A stretch of DNA of 64,000 nucleotides from an uncultured Mucilaginibacter sp. (GCA_903864275.1 CAIPFE010000060.1:222275-286274); one strand, 5' to 3'. Shown: positions 1 through 8,845, counted from the first letter of the stretch. A program made the numbers and translations. Notes: generated from the letters alone by a model not told the origin.

Positions 1-1333
1 TTGAAGCTACGATGCCGGATCTCACGCTTTCCGTCGTGGCAGCGTTGCCGCTAACAAAGCCTTTTTCTTTCACATCGCTCCAGCCGCCCTTTATACCGTC
101 GCGTATGTCATCGCTGAAAGCGGCAACCTCATGCACTTTTGCCATGTTTTTTTTCACTGCTCTTAAATCTTCGGGCAACGGGCTGTTACCTGCGGTCCAG
201 CCTTCACCGTAAATAAATATGGTGGGGTCAATTTTATGCAGCGTATCGCTGATCATGTTCATGGTTTTAATATCATGTATGCCCATCAGATCAAACCTGA
301 AACCGTCCAAATGGTACTCTTTGGCCCAGTAAACTACCGATTCCATCATAAATTTACGCGCCATTGGCCTTTCCGAGGCTACCTCGTTGCCGCAGCTTGT
401 TCCGTTTGCATACGCGCCATCAGGGTTTTGGCGGTAAAAATAGCCCGGCGCAAACTGGCTGAAATTGGAGCCTTTAATATCGCTGGTATGGTTATAAACC
501 ACATCAAGTATTACCCGCAAACCATTTTTATGAAGGGTTTGTATCATTTTTTTAAACTCTTTTATCCGCACATTGCCATCATACGGATTCGTGGAATAAC
601 TCCCTTCGGGCACATTGTAATTCAGGGGATCATATCCCCAATTGTATTGGTTAGCATCCGGTTTTGTTTCATCAACCGAATTAAAATCAAAACAGGGCAG
701 CAAGTGTACATGGGTTACGCCCAGCTGTTTGATGTGATCCAGCCCGGTGGGTTCGCCATCGGGGCTTTTGGTGCCGGTTTCTGTAAGGCCTAAAAATTTC
801 CCCTTATGTGTTATGCCCGAATTTGGGCTGATGGAAATATCGCGGATATGCAGTTCGTAAATAATAATATCATTGAAATTTTTTAAGGCCGGTTTTTTAT
901 CATTCCGCCAGTTTGTTGGATTGGTTGATGCCAGGTCGGCCACCATGCCCCGTTTCCCGTTTATGCCGACTGCCTTTGCATAAATGTCCGGCGCTTCTGA
1001 TAGCCATTTATCGTCCTGTTTTACCTGGAAAGTATAGTATTTGTTTTTGATGTCCTTATTAACCACTACAGCCCAAACACCTTTAACACCTTTTACCATG
1101 CTTATTGTACTAATGGCCAGACCGCCATCGCCGGCTTCATATAAGCGCAATGTTACTTCTGTTGCTTTTGGCGCCCAAACTTTAAAAGTCGTTTTCAGGG
1201 GAGAATATTTAACGCCCAGATCGTGGCCGGAATAAACAGGGTAATCATCAAACGGCCCGGCTTGCTGCACAGGCTTGAAAGAAGTAAGCATACAAATAAA
1301 AACGATGGTTAATATAAAATTGAAATATTTCAT
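1..1333 (-). CDS. pulA: Type I pullulanase (GH13), 3' end missing
   Basis: Debranching enzyme that hydrolyses alpha-1,6 links in pullulan or glycogen/starch fragments. The start is at 1333 and the frame runs off the left edge, so the first 444 codons are visible. The N-terminus is a hydrophobic signal-like stretch (MKYFNFILTIVFICMLTS). An early-set/CBM48-like region follows (about residues 35-110). The pullulanase signature YNWGYDP is near 230. GH13 conserved regions are DVVYNHT (about 277), DGFRFDLMGIHD with the nucleophile Asp (about 343) and YGEGW with the acid/base Glu (about 375). Full-length relatives are near 650 residues, so about a third is outside the window. Family assignment is firm; the signal suggests a periplasmic or surface location. 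Confidence 0.9.
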   Translation of the reverse strand, partial: MKYFNFILTIVFICMLTSFKPVQQAGPFDDYPVYSGHDLGVKYSPLKTTFKVWAPKATEVTLRLYEAGDGGLAISTISMVKGVKGVWAVVVNKDIKNKYYTFQVKQDDKWLSEAPDIYAKAVGINGKRGMVADLASTNPTNWRNDKKPALKNFNDIIIYELHIRDISISPNSGITHKGKFLGLTETGTKSPDGEPTGLDHIKQLGVTHVHLLPCFDFNSVDETKPDANQYNWGYDPLNYNVPEGSYSTNPYDGNVRIKEFKKMIQTLHKNGLRVILDVVYNHTSDIKGSNFSQFAPGYFYRQNPDGAYANGTSCGNEVASERPMARKFMMESVVYWAKEYHLDGFRFDLMGIHDIKTMNMISDTLHKIDPTIFIYGEGWTAGNSPLPEDLRAVKKNMAKVHEVAAFSDDIRDGIKGGWSDVKEKGFVSGNAATTESVRSGIVAS

Positions 1334-1427
1334 AATGATGGGATGGGCCGGCTATTATGAGCTATTGGTTTGAAGGGTAAATATAGAATAAATTGGATTT
1401 ATTGATTACAAGCTTTAAATTTATATC

Positions 1428-1643
1428 ATGGAAGAAATAGACAAAAACGACCCTAACCTTTGGAAGTGTTTAGGCTTGTTTTATTATAACCCCAAAGACC
1501 CTGAAGTACTTTGTAAGGCTAGTAATATAAAAGGGATTGTTACACTTAACTTTGGCCATAGGATTGCATATCTATATTTAGCTATTCTGGTAGCTCTTTT
1601 ATTAGCAATTATATTAGTTGAGGCGGGGGTTTTTAATCTATGA
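1428..1643 (+). CDS. Small membrane protein, DUF5808-like
   Basis: 71-residue protein with a cytosolic N-terminal half and one transmembrane helix near the C-terminus (about residues 47-67). The segment FYYNPKDP...VTLNFGH resembles the short DUF5808 motif, in which an NPxDP turn is followed by TLNF and a membrane helix. Function is unknown for this family. The upstream leader is AT-rich with no clear Shine-Dalgarno, usual for Bacteroidota. It sits alone between two minus-strand genes. I favour this frame over the overlapping minus-strand frame because of the motif and the membrane helix. Confidence 0.6.
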   Translation: MEEIDKNDPNLWKCLGLFYYNPKDPEVLCKASNIKGIVTLNFGHRIAYLYLAILVALLLAIILVEAGVFNL

Positions 1644-1655
1644 GATAAATAAAAA

Positions 1656-2141
1656 TCAGCTTCGCCATTTAAATGCTTTTTCATCAACAGCCCGCATGGT
1701 ACAAAGTATGCCGTTTAAATGATCATATTCATGTTGTAACAGCTCTGAAAAGGCGTCCTCCATTTCCCAAACTTGTGGTTGCCAGTTTTCGTCGAGATAT
1801 TTTACGGTCAGCGACCGGTGCCTTTTTACTTTTACAAGAAGATTAGGGAAACTCATGCAATCATCCCATAATTCGAACATGTCCCGGCTCAAATCGCTCA
1901 GTTCAGGGTTGATGAAAACAACAGGCCTATCTATGTTCATATAGATCAACCTCTTCATAATACCCAGCTGCGGTGCGGCAATGGCTCGGCCAAAATTATA
2001 CTTCAGCCTGATCTCGTTCATCACATTATCCAAATCAGCAACCCAGCCTGCAACCAATGGCAATTCTGTTTTCAAAACAGGTTCACAGGTTTCGTACAAC
2101 CGGGGGTCGCCTAATAGAAGGAGGTTGGCAAGGGTTTTCAT
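1656..2141 (-). CDS. Peptide deformylase-like protein (divergent)
   Basis: 161-residue member of the peptide deformylase fold, metalloenzymes that remove the N-formyl group from nascent proteins. The three deformylase motifs are present but drifted. Motif 1 reads GRAIAAPQLG (usually GxGLAAPQxG). Motif 2 reads DDCMSFP (usually EGCLS), keeping the metal-ligand Cys. Motif 3 reads QHEYDHLNG, keeping the HExxH-type ligands and catalytic Glu. The metal site is therefore intact while the substrate-facing residues differ. Such variants are often second, non-essential deformylase copies, and a housekeeping def gene is probably elsewhere (inference). The start is the ATG at 2141. Confidence 0.8.
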   Translation of the reverse strand: MKTLANLLLLGDPRLYETCEPVLKTELPLVAGWVADLDNVMNEIRLKYNFGRAIAAPQLGIMKRLIYMNIDRPVVFINPELSDLSRDMFELWDDCMSFPNLLVKVKRHRSLTVKYLDENWQPQVWEMEDAFSELLQHEYDHLNGILCTMRAVDEKAFKWRS

Positions 2142-2210
2142 ATGCAGATAGAATCAGCAGGCAATATTAAAGAAATGTTCGTGAAATTGCCCGGCAGCTA
2201 AAATTTGGGC

Positions 2211-2244
2211 AAAAAAAACAGGGCCTCCTGCCAGAAAAACCCTG
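2211..2244 (-). terminator. Hairpin followed by T8 on the minus strand
   Basis: On the minus strand CAGGGTTTTTC and AGGAGGCCCTG can pair with a four-base loop (five G-C/A-T pairs at the base, then several G-U), followed directly by eight T. This is the shape of an intrinsic terminator or attenuator. It lies about 70 bases upstream of the deformylase-like gene, so it either ends a transcript coming from the DUF4142 side or controls entry into the deformylase gene. Confidence 0.45.
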
Positions 2245-2460
2245 CCTGGTGGGAAAAATTATGTTTAACACAAATTAATAACCGTGCCCCGCTTACCTAT
2301 TGTGTCCCCACCAAATATTTTACAAGAAATAGTGCTTTTTAAAGCGTTGGAACAAAAATAAGGCATTGTTTTGTACCCAGCTTATACAATACGATACAAG
2401 ATTATACAAGTTGGTTCACGGAGGATTTCGATAGATTTAACCGGCGTAATTTCCTTTTTT

Positions 2461-2538
2461 GATAAAATAAAAAACACCGAATACTGAATTATCAACCCTA
2501 AAGTAATGTTTCAAAATGATAATTCAACATCCGGTGTT
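2461..2538 (-). terminator. 22-bp inverted repeat with T-rich tail
   Basis: Arms at 2473-2494 and 2517-2538 match at 19 of 22 positions (AACACCGAATACTGAATTAT against the complement of the right arm). Read on the minus strand the stem is followed by a T-rich run. It is downstream of the minus-strand DUF4142 gene and its fragment, so a terminator role fits. The stem is long for a terminator and could also be a small palindromic repeat. The rest of 2142-2576 holds no recognisable gene. Confidence 0.5.
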
Positions 2539-2576
2539 CGGCAAATGGCTAAAAAACTATCGTCGCTTTACGGGAA

Positions 2577-2660
2577 TTATTTCATCCCCGCCTTAATTTT
2601 ATTTATGGCATCAATATGCATTTGCACTGTAGGGCCAACTTTGGCTGCGAATGCTTTCAG
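2577..2660 (-). pseudogene. C-terminal fragment of a second DUF4142 gene
   Basis: Translating the minus strand gives a 27-residue tail, LKAFAAKVGPTVQMHIDAIN followed by KIKAGMK and a stop. This lines up with the C-terminus of the intact DUF4142 protein just upstream (ALKAF...VQKHLEAISEIRASMK). No reading frame extends it further; the sequence from 2661 to 2738 is non-coding. It is a remnant of a tandem paralogue that lost its 5' part. Confidence 0.65.
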
Positions 2661-2738
2661 ATTATATATTGTTAAGTTTTTATAATCTTTTTAAGCATTT
2701 GATAGCAGAATTTAACCCAGGACTTTAGTTTTAAAAAA

Positions 2739-3326
2739 CTACTTCATTGAGGCCCTGATCTCGCTGATAGCTTCCAAATGCTTTTGTACAACAGCAACCG
2801 TCCGGGATGCGAAGGCTTTTAAAGCAGCATCGGTGCCCTTTTGTGCTTCATCCTGGAATAATTTGAGGGCTTTGTTATGCCCATCTTCCATAGCATCAAT
2901 ATACGCTTTGTCAAAATCCTTAACTGATTTCTTTGCAAGGGCGTCGATCTTTTTTTGCTCGTCGGCCGAAACAGCTGCCGGCAATGTGATGTTTTTGGCT
3001 TTGGCAATGTCCGCTAATTCGGCGCCTGCATTTGAATGGTCCTTAACCATCATCGCACCAAAATCCCTCACCTTTTCATTCACGCTTTTTTGTTGTGCCA
3101 GTTTACCCAGGGCAACTTCGGCAAGGCCGCCGTTGGCGGCATCGGTCGCAAATTTAGCATCGTCATTGGTGACGGCTATCCCGCCGGTGACTGCGGCATT
3201 GCTGCTGGTATCTTTAGTTTTATTTAAACTGTCAGCATTAGCTTTGTCATCTTTTGGTGTGCCGCTGCAACCCTGCAATACATACACTGCAAGCGTGATC
3301 ATGAACATTAAACTTAACTTTTTCAT
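2739..3326 (-). CDS. DUF4142 lipoprotein
   Basis: Predicted 195-residue lipoprotein with a four-helix DUF4142 domain. I take the start at 3326, where MKKLSLMFMITLAVYVLQGC gives a proper lipoprotein signal with Cys20. An in-frame ATG 30 bases upstream would add ten residues before it. A low-complexity linker rich in Asp, Lys and Asn (about 22-50) is followed by the helical domain, with LGKLAQQKSVNEKVRDFG and MVKDHSNAGAEL near 85-115. The family is periplasmic or outer-membrane associated and often linked to stress, but its role is not known. A broken paralogue lies directly downstream. Confidence 0.85.
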   Translation of the reverse strand: MKKLSLMFMITLAVYVLQGCSGTPKDDKANADSLNKTKDTSSNAAVTGGIAVTNDDAKFATDAANGGLAEVALGKLAQQKSVNEKVRDFGAMMVKDHSNAGAELADIAKAKNITLPAAVSADEQKKIDALAKKSVKDFDKAYIDAMEDGHNKALKLFQDEAQKGTDAALKAFASRTVAVVQKHLEAISEIRASMK

Positions 3327-3404
3327 AGGTATATAATTTGGTTTGTTGTTTAACAAATTATATCCTGTTAAGTTTTGGTTTAATGTCTGGAAGTGAATTA
3401 CATG

Positions 3405-4052
3405 TCAGCTTAACTCTTTCATCAGTTTATCAAAAGCCTCTTTTAGTTCAGCCAGTTCGGTTTCAAGCTTAGCAACCCTTGCTTCCATGCCGGGATGCCT
3501 TCCTTGTGAATCATCAGCAAAATCGTCATCGTTTATTTCGGGCGTACCGCATAATAAGTGTGCATACCTTACTTCTTTTTGTCCAGGCCGCCTTGGCAGC
3601 TGCACTAAAAAAGGCATTGCCGGCGAACTCAACCGCTCCAGTACCTCCTGCACTTCTTCTATCGACTCAAATTCATGCATACGGCCCGAATTGGTGTTTA
3701 ACTCGCCGGGCGTTTGCGGGCCCCTTAACATCAAAAGGCAAATGATCGCCACTTCCGACGGTAATACCGGGAATACGATAGCAAAATTGTGCTTATACTT
3801 CACACTGCGTATCGACCCGCCCGTGGCTGTGGAGATCAGCCCTCTTTTTTTCAGTATGCTTAATGCCTGCGCTACAGTGTCTTCATCATATTGCACCACC
3901 GGTTTGCGTGATGTTTTCTGGTTGCAGGCCGCTGTAAGGCTGTTGATCGTCATGGGGTAATAATCGGGCGTGGTTTTGCTTTTTTCCATCAATGAGCCAA
4001 GCACACGCAGTTCTTCAGCGCTAAGTACTGGTAAAGTTATCGGTGAATCCAT
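3405..4052 (-). CDS. YceH family protein (DUF480/UPF0502)
   Basis: 215-residue cytosolic protein of the YceH family, built of two winged-helix domains. The N-terminal part has the family's typical opening (LSAEELRVLGSLMEKSKTTP) and YYPMTINSLTAACNQKTSR. The second winged helix begins near residue 100 (CLLMLRGPQTPGELNTN). The C-terminus (about 185-213) is a predicted coiled coil, RVAKLETELAELKEAFDKL. The molecular function is not established; the fold suggests DNA binding. Length matches the family. It is transcribed away from the MBL hydrolase, with a 200-bp repeat-rich gap between them. Confidence 0.9.
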   Translation of the reverse strand: MDSPITLPVLSAEELRVLGSLMEKSKTTPDYYPMTINSLTAACNQKTSRKPVVQYDEDTVAQALSILKKRGLISTATGGSIRSVKYKHNFAIVFPVLPSEVAIICLLMLRGPQTPGELNTNSGRMHEFESIEEVQEVLERLSSPAMPFLVQLPRRPGQKEVRYAHLLCGTPEINDDDFADDSQGRHPGMEARVAKLETELAELKEAFDKLMKELS

Positions 4053-4069
4053 GGGGATAAAGGTACGTC

Positions 4070-4225
4070 ATTTCGGATTTCGGATTTTCGATTTCGGATT
4101 TTTTTATTGGGGAAGTCGGATGTTTTTGATTTCCGTAGTCGGCCCGAGCGCTCCTGGTAATAAATTCCAAAATCCGAGATCCTCGCAAATTGTAAATCCG
4201 AAATCGAAAATCCGAAATCCGAAAT
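4070..4225. repeat. 32-bp perfect inverted repeat, 92-bp spacer
   Basis: The arm at 4070-4101 (ATTTCGGATTTCGGATTTTC continuing with GATTTCGGATTT) and the arm at 4194-4225 are exact reverse complements. The arms are built from a TTCGGAT-type heptamer. It occupies nearly all of the gap between the divergent yceH-like and MBL genes and ends just before the MBL start codon. Similar CCGAAATCG words recur at 35,420-35,450 before tRNA-Arg, so this is a dispersed intergenic repeat type. Confidence 0.75.
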
Positions 4226-4251
4226 AAAAAAACGTTTTCTTTGCAGGTATT

Positions 4252-5088
4252 ATGTCTCTCTTCATCGCATCATTAAATTCAGGCAGTAACGGCAATTGCT
4301 ACTATATCGGCAACGAGCACGAGGCGGTGTTGATTGATGCAGGCATTTCATGCCGCGAAACCGAGCGGCGGATGCTGCGGCTGGGCCTCAACATCCGTAA
4401 GGTAAAAGCCATTTTTGTAACACACGAACATTCCGACCATATCAACGGTATCCCGGTGCTTGCCAAAAAATACCAGTTGCCGGTTTATATCACCCCGCCT
4501 ACTATGCTGCATGGCAGGCTCATCCTGGAGGAACACCTGGTGTTCCCCTTTGTGGCCTTTCAGACCTTCAGTATCGGCGAATTGCAGGTTACCGCTTTTC
4601 CAAAACTACACGACGCCAGCAACCCGCACAGTTTTATAATTACCTGCCGGGATATTAATGTAGGCGTGTTTACCGATATCGGTGCGGCCTGCGAGCATGT
4701 GATCCATCATTTCAGTCAATGCCACGCCGCATTTTTAGAAGCTAACTACGATGATGAAATGCTGGACAAAGGCGGCTACCCCTTTCATTTAAAGCGCAGG
4801 ATCCGCGGCGGGCACGGCCACTTGTCAAATAAACAAGCCCTGGAACTCTTCATCACCCACCGGCCGCCATTTATGAGCCATCTGCTACTATCTCACCTCT
4901 CCAAAAACAATAACGACCCCATTTTAGTGCAGGAGTTATTTGATGCCTGCGCCGGGGATGTTAGTATCATTGTAGCATCAAGGTATAAGGAATCGGAGGT
5001 TTATTACATTAGTGGCGTGGTTAAGGAAGGGGAAAGCAAGCAAAAAAGGGTCGGGAAAGTGATAGTGGGGCAGGGGAGTTTGTTTTAG
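4252..5088 (+). CDS. MBL-fold metallo-hydrolase (YycJ/WalJ-like)
   Basis: 278-residue cytosolic metallo-beta-lactamase-fold protein. The zinc-binding signature THEHSDH is at residues 57-63. Further ligands are probable in FPKLHDASNPHSF (about 117) and DIGAA (about 140). The opening FIASLNSGSNGNCYYI is characteristic of the YycJ/WalJ group, thought to be nucleases or phosphodiesterases tied to cell-wall or DNA metabolism. The ATG at 4252 immediately follows the inverted repeat; an A-rich stretch replaces a Shine-Dalgarno. No operon partner is obvious. Confidence 0.85.
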   Translation: MSLFIASLNSGSNGNCYYIGNEHEAVLIDAGISCRETERRMLRLGLNIRKVKAIFVTHEHSDHINGIPVLAKKYQLPVYITPPTMLHGRLILEEHLVFPFVAFQTFSIGELQVTAFPKLHDASNPHSFIITCRDINVGVFTDIGAACEHVIHHFSQCHAAFLEANYDDEMLDKGGYPFHLKRRIRGGHGHLSNKQALELFITHRPPFMSHLLLSHLSKNNNDPILVQELFDACAGDVSIIVASRYKESEVYYISGVVKEGESKQKRVGKVIVGQGSLF

Positions 5089-5164
5089 AGGGGTTAAACC
5101 AATTTTTAATAATTCCCACGCATAATTTATAGAAACACTTTTCATTTAATAACTCATAAACATT

Positions 5165-6067
5165 GTGGAAAGAAGAACGCTCCTGAAAAATCTTGGCGGC
5201 TTGTTGCTGGTGCCCTCGTTGCCATTCAATAGCTCTCGGGAAAGTAAAAAGCCTGTATTACGGGTTGCCCATTTAACAGATGTGCATTTAAAAGATAAAT
5301 GGGATGCGCCGGCCCGTTTCGCAAAATGCCTGCACCATGTACAGCAACAGCCGGGCGTTAATATGATACTCAACGGCGGTGATATTGTGTTTGACATGAA
5401 CAAGGAACACATGGATACCATTAACGCGCAGTGGAATTTGTGGCACAATACCATTAAATCGGACTGCAGCCTGCCTATACACTATATTTTAGGTAACCAC
5501 GACATCTGGTGGAATGAGAACGATAAAGGCCAGGCCCTTTACGGCAAACAATATGCTATTGATCAATTGAAACTCGCATCGCCTTATTACAGCTTTACAA
5601 AAAATGGCTGGAAGTTTATCCTGCTCGACAGTGTGCACCTGGATATCGACGGCACCTGGTATATTGGTCAGTTGGGCGATGCGCAGTTCAAATGGCTGGA
5701 GGATGAGTTAAAATCTACCCCGGCCGATACGCCGGTTTGTGTAATGTCGCACATACCGCTGCTTACGGCAACATTGATGGTGGATGACCAAACCGCAGTC
5801 AATAGATGGGAAGTGCTGGGCGGTGATATGCATACTGATATTTCGAAGATCATAAGCCTGTTTTACCGGCACCCGAATGTTAAATTGTGTTTGAGCGGAC
5901 ATATCCACCTGCGCGACAAAGTGGTTTATAATAATGTGACTTATATCTGCAACGGCGCCGTCAGTGGGGCGTGGTGGGAGGGCAACAAACATGAAACTGC
6001 TCCCGGCTATGGCCTAATTGACCTTTATGGCGATGGCAGTTTTGATGAGCGGTATGTTAATTATTGA
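5165..6067 (+). CDS. Calcineurin-like metallophosphoesterase, secreted
   Basis: 300-residue phosphoesterase. The GTG at 5165 is the only start that includes the N-terminal twin-arginine-like signal (MERRTLLKNLGGLLLVPSLP), so export by Tat is plausible. The metallophosphoesterase motifs appear in order: HLTDVH (about 36), NGGDIVFD (about 71), LGNHDIWW (about 110), MSHIPLL (about 195) and SGHIHLRD (about 243). These supply the dinuclear metal ligands. The substrate is unknown; relatives include phosphodiesterases and purple-acid-like enzymes. It is a stand-alone gene. Confidence 0.85.
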   Translation: MERRTLLKNLGGLLLVPSLPFNSSRESKKPVLRVAHLTDVHLKDKWDAPARFAKCLHHVQQQPGVNMILNGGDIVFDMNKEHMDTINAQWNLWHNTIKSDCSLPIHYILGNHDIWWNENDKGQALYGKQYAIDQLKLASPYYSFTKNGWKFILLDSVHLDIDGTWYIGQLGDAQFKWLEDELKSTPADTPVCVMSHIPLLTATLMVDDQTAVNRWEVLGGDMHTDISKIISLFYRHPNVKLCLSGHIHLRDKVVYNNVTYICNGAVSGAWWEGNKHETAPGYGLIDLYGDGSFDERYVNY

Positions 6068-6106
6068 ATTGGTTCGTGTTCTTTTCTTCGCTAATTCACA
6101 CCCATC

Positions 6107-6517
6107 CTATTTCCAGCAAAATTGACCCGCAATAACCGCAGCGGCCGAATAACTGAGGCAGGCAGCGATCAGTTTGCCTGCAACAAACTTTTTATCATAG
6201 TTAATGTAAATAGCATTGCTGAGTTCCAGGATCAAACTAAAGCAGGCAAAACAGATCAATCCCAACTTTATGTGTGACCATTGGTTTTTCTCAAGCACAT
6301 AGTTAACGCCGACCTTAAAATAAAAAAGTGTAAAAAGTGCGCCAAATAAAAACGACAATAAGGTGCTGTACACGTAACTCCGGCTGCTTTCGGGCCTCCA
6401 GGTATTGGGTGTAAGGGCCTGGGATTTATGGAACAAAAACCCGATAATAAACCATTCGATACAGGTATTTGCAAAGCCTATGCAAATAGCCGAAAGGGTA
6501 AAATGCGTTGCTGACAT
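6107..6517 (-). CDS. Four-helix membrane protein, unknown function
   Basis: 136-residue protein with about four transmembrane helices (roughly residues 5-28, 48-68, 82-102 and 115-132). It has no catalytic motif I recognise. The pattern of helices and size resembles small DUF1761-type membrane proteins, but I cannot confirm that. The start is the ATG at 6517. It is monocistronic and converges with the preceding phosphoesterase gene. Confidence 0.6.
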   Translation of the reverse strand: MSATHFTLSAICIGFANTCIEWFIIGFLFHKSQALTPNTWRPESSRSYVYSTLLSFLFGALFTLFYFKVGVNYVLEKNQWSHIKLGLICFACFSLILELSNAIYINYDKKFVAGKLIAACLSYSAAAVIAGQFCWK

Positions 6518-6706
6518 ACTGTTTAAGTTTTTATAAAGATAGTATTTATTTAATCAACTCATTATCAGCACAAATTTTACGGCCATTTTATTTTACTTAT
6601 ACGCTGATAATCAGAACAAATTAACAGACTCCGTTGTTATTTTATGAATATTAGCTATTTTAGGGAATATTCTTTTTTAATTACCGTTTTACTAAAAAAT
6701 AAAATC

Positions 6707-6907
6707 ATGGGCTTATTAAAATACATCATAGTTGGGGCAGCCGTTGGTTACGGCATTAGTTATATTACCAAAAAAGGCCCTGATGGCCGGTCGATCCTTG
6801 ACGATATTACCGATAAGGCCCCTGATTGGCTTGACCAGGCCAAAAAGTTTGCCGAAGAAACCGTTGAACAGGTTAAGGATTACAGGCAACAGGGGAGAAG
6901 TTATTGA
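6707..6907 (+). CDS. Small YtxH-like single-pass protein
   Basis: 66 residues if started at the ATG at 6707: MGLLKYIIVGAAVGYGISYI provides one membrane helix, followed by a charged, helical tail (DWLDQAKKFAEETVEQVKDY). This layout is that of YtxH-type envelope or stress proteins. A frame-open ATG at 6644 would add 21 residues, but it would put a second hydrophobic stretch before the conserved-looking start, so I prefer 6707. Function is unknown. Confidence 0.6.
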   Translation: MGLLKYIIVGAAVGYGISYITKKGPDGRSILDDITDKAPDWLDQAKKFAEETVEQVKDYRQQGRSY

Positions 6908-6925
6908 TTTCGGATTTGTTTTTTT

Positions 6926-6989
6926 GTAGAGACACAACACTTTGTGCCTCCTGCAGTACGGTCAAGACGCAAAGTATTGCGTCCCTGCA
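6926..6989. repeat. Paired small hairpins of the GAGACGCAA type
   Basis: Two adjacent palindromes: GAGACACAA...TTGTGCCTC and GACGCAAAGTATTGCGTC. They resemble the small palindromic repeats often scattered between genes in Bacteroidota. They sit about 110 bases upstream of aspS and could also terminate the upstream small gene, although no T-tract follows. Confidence 0.5.
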
Positions 6990-7099
6990 TTTGTGTTAAT
7001 TAACAACGAGGGTTTTCACCCTTCGCCTTTTACCTTTCACCTTTTCTTTCTCCTTTCCGCTCAAAAACGTACTTTTGCAAACTTTACAAAAATACTACG

Positions 7100-8845
7100 A
7101 TGCTACGGACACACACTTGCGGCGAATTAAATATCAGCAATCTTGGCGAAACGGTTACTTTGTGCGGCTGGGTGCAAAAATCGCGCGACCTGGGCGGAAC
7201 AACATTTATTGATGTACGCGACCGTTATGGTTTAACCCAACTGATATTTAACACCGATAGTGATGATGCTTTGCGCGAGACCAGTCGCGAACTTGGCCGT
7301 GAGTTTGTGATAAAAGTTACCGGGAAGGTACTGGAGCGTTACAGCAAGAACTCAAAAATGTCCACCGGTGATATTGAAATTGGCGTTACCGGCCTTGAAA
7401 TACTGAATGCGGCTAAAATTCCTCCTTTTATGATCGAGGACGAAACCGACGGTGGCGAAGAACTGCGCGCCAAATACCGTTACCTCGACCTGCGCCGCAC
7501 CCCGATCCGCAATAACCTGATGCTGCGCCACAAAATGGCCCAGGAAGTTCGTAAATATTTGGATGGCCGCGATTTTATCGAGGTAGAAACCCCGGTACTG
7601 ATCAAATCAACCCCGGAAGGGGCACGCGATTTTGTGGTGCCAAGCCGCATGAACCCCGGGGAGTTTTATGCCTTGCCGCAATCGCCGCAAACTTTTAAAC
7701 AATTGCTGATGGTAAGCGGTTTCGACCGTTATTTCCAGATCGTTAAATGTTTCAGGGATGAAGATCTGCGTGCCGACAGGCAGCCCGAGTTCACCCAGAT
7801 CGACTGCGAAATGGCCTTCATCACCCAGGAAGATATTTTAAATATTTTTGAGGGCTTAACACATCATTTATTCAAAACCGTAAAAGGCATCGATATTGGC
7901 GCAGTGCCACGCATGCAATATGCCGATGCGATGCGTTTATATGGCTCTGATAAACCGGATATCCGTTTCGGGATGGAATTTGTGGAACTGAACGACATTG
8001 TTAAAGGCAATGGCTTCAGTATTTTCGATAGTGCCGAATTAGTAGTTGGAATCAATGCCAAAGGCTGCGCCCAATACACCCGCAAGCAAATTGATGAACT
8101 GACCGAATGGCTAAAACGCCCGCAAATTGGCGTTACCGGGATGATCTATTGCCGCTACAATACCGATGGCACACTAAAATCATCCGTAGATAAATTTTAT
8201 ACCGAAGACGACCTGACAAACTGGGCAGCAGCTTTTGAAGCAGAGCCCGGCGACATCATGTTCGTCTTGGCCGGCCAGGCTGATAAAGTACGCAAGCAGT
8301 TAAATGAGCTGCGCCTTGAAATGGGAACCCGCTTGGGCCTGCGTGATAAAAATACTTTCGCACCGTTGTGGGTGCTTGATTTTCCATTGCTGGAGTGGGA
8401 CGAAGAAACCGGCCGTTACCACGCCATGCACCACCCGTTCACCTCGCCAAAACCTGAAGATATCGCCATGCTGGACACAGCTCCCGGCGAAGTACGGGCA
8501 AATGCCTATGACCTGGTGATCAACGGTACAGAAATTGGCGGCGGCTCCATCCGTATCCACGACCGTGCTTTGCAATCGTTGATGTTTAAACACCTTGGCT
8601 TTTCGCCCGAAGAAGCGCAAAAACAATTCGGCTTTTTAATGGATGCCTTTGAATACGGCGCGCCGCCGCATGGGGGCATTGCTTTCGGGTTCGACAGGTT
8701 GGTTTCTATTTTTGCAGGATTGGATTCGATCCGTGATGTGATCGCGTTCCCAAAAAATAATTCGGGAAGGGATGTGATGATAGATACACCGTCGACGATT
8801 GCAGAGGCGCAGATGAATGAGTTGAAGATAAGAACGGTTTTATAA
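7100..8845 (+). CDS. aspS: Aspartyl-tRNA synthetase
   Basis: Charges tRNA-Asp (possibly also tRNA-Asn) with aspartate in the cytosol. The 581-residue length is that of the bacterial AspRS. The N-terminal OB-fold anticodon-binding domain (about 1-105) begins MLRTHTCGELNISNLGE. The class II catalytic core contains motif 2 FRDEDLRADRQPEFTQID (about 215) and motif 3 GGIAFGFDRL (about 530). The GAD insertion domain typical of bacterial AspRS lies about 285-410. The start ATG is preceded by an A-rich leader. No operon partner is seen except the small gene 22 bases downstream. Confidence 0.97.
   Translation: MLRTHTCGELNISNLGETVTLCGWVQKSRDLGGTTFIDVRDRYGLTQLIFNTDSDDALRETSRELGREFVIKVTGKVLERYSKNSKMSTGDIEIGVTGLEILNAAKIPPFMIEDETDGGEELRAKYRYLDLRRTPIRNNLMLRHKMAQEVRKYLDGRDFIEVETPVLIKSTPEGARDFVVPSRMNPGEFYALPQSPQTFKQLLMVSGFDRYFQIVKCFRDEDLRADRQPEFTQIDCEMAFITQEDILNIFEGLTHHLFKTVKGIDIGAVPRMQYADAMRLYGSDKPDIRFGMEFVELNDIVKGNGFSIFDSAELVVGINAKGCAQYTRKQIDELTEWLKRPQIGVTGMIYCRYNTDGTLKSSVDKFYTEDDLTNWAAAFEAEPGDIMFVLAGQADKVRKQLNELRLEMGTRLGLRDKNTFAPLWVLDFPLLEWDEETGRYHAMHHPFTSPKPEDIAMLDTAPGEVRANAYDLVINGTEIGGGSIRIHDRALQSLMFKHLGFSPEEAQKQFGFLMDAFEYGAPPHGGIAFGFDRLVSIFAGLDSIRDVIAFPKNNSGRDVMIDTPSTIAEAQMNELKIRTVL

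Noticed and set aside
236..793. 185-codon plus-strand frame
   Set aside because: Antisense to the catalytic region of the pullulanase, whose conserved motifs are unambiguous.
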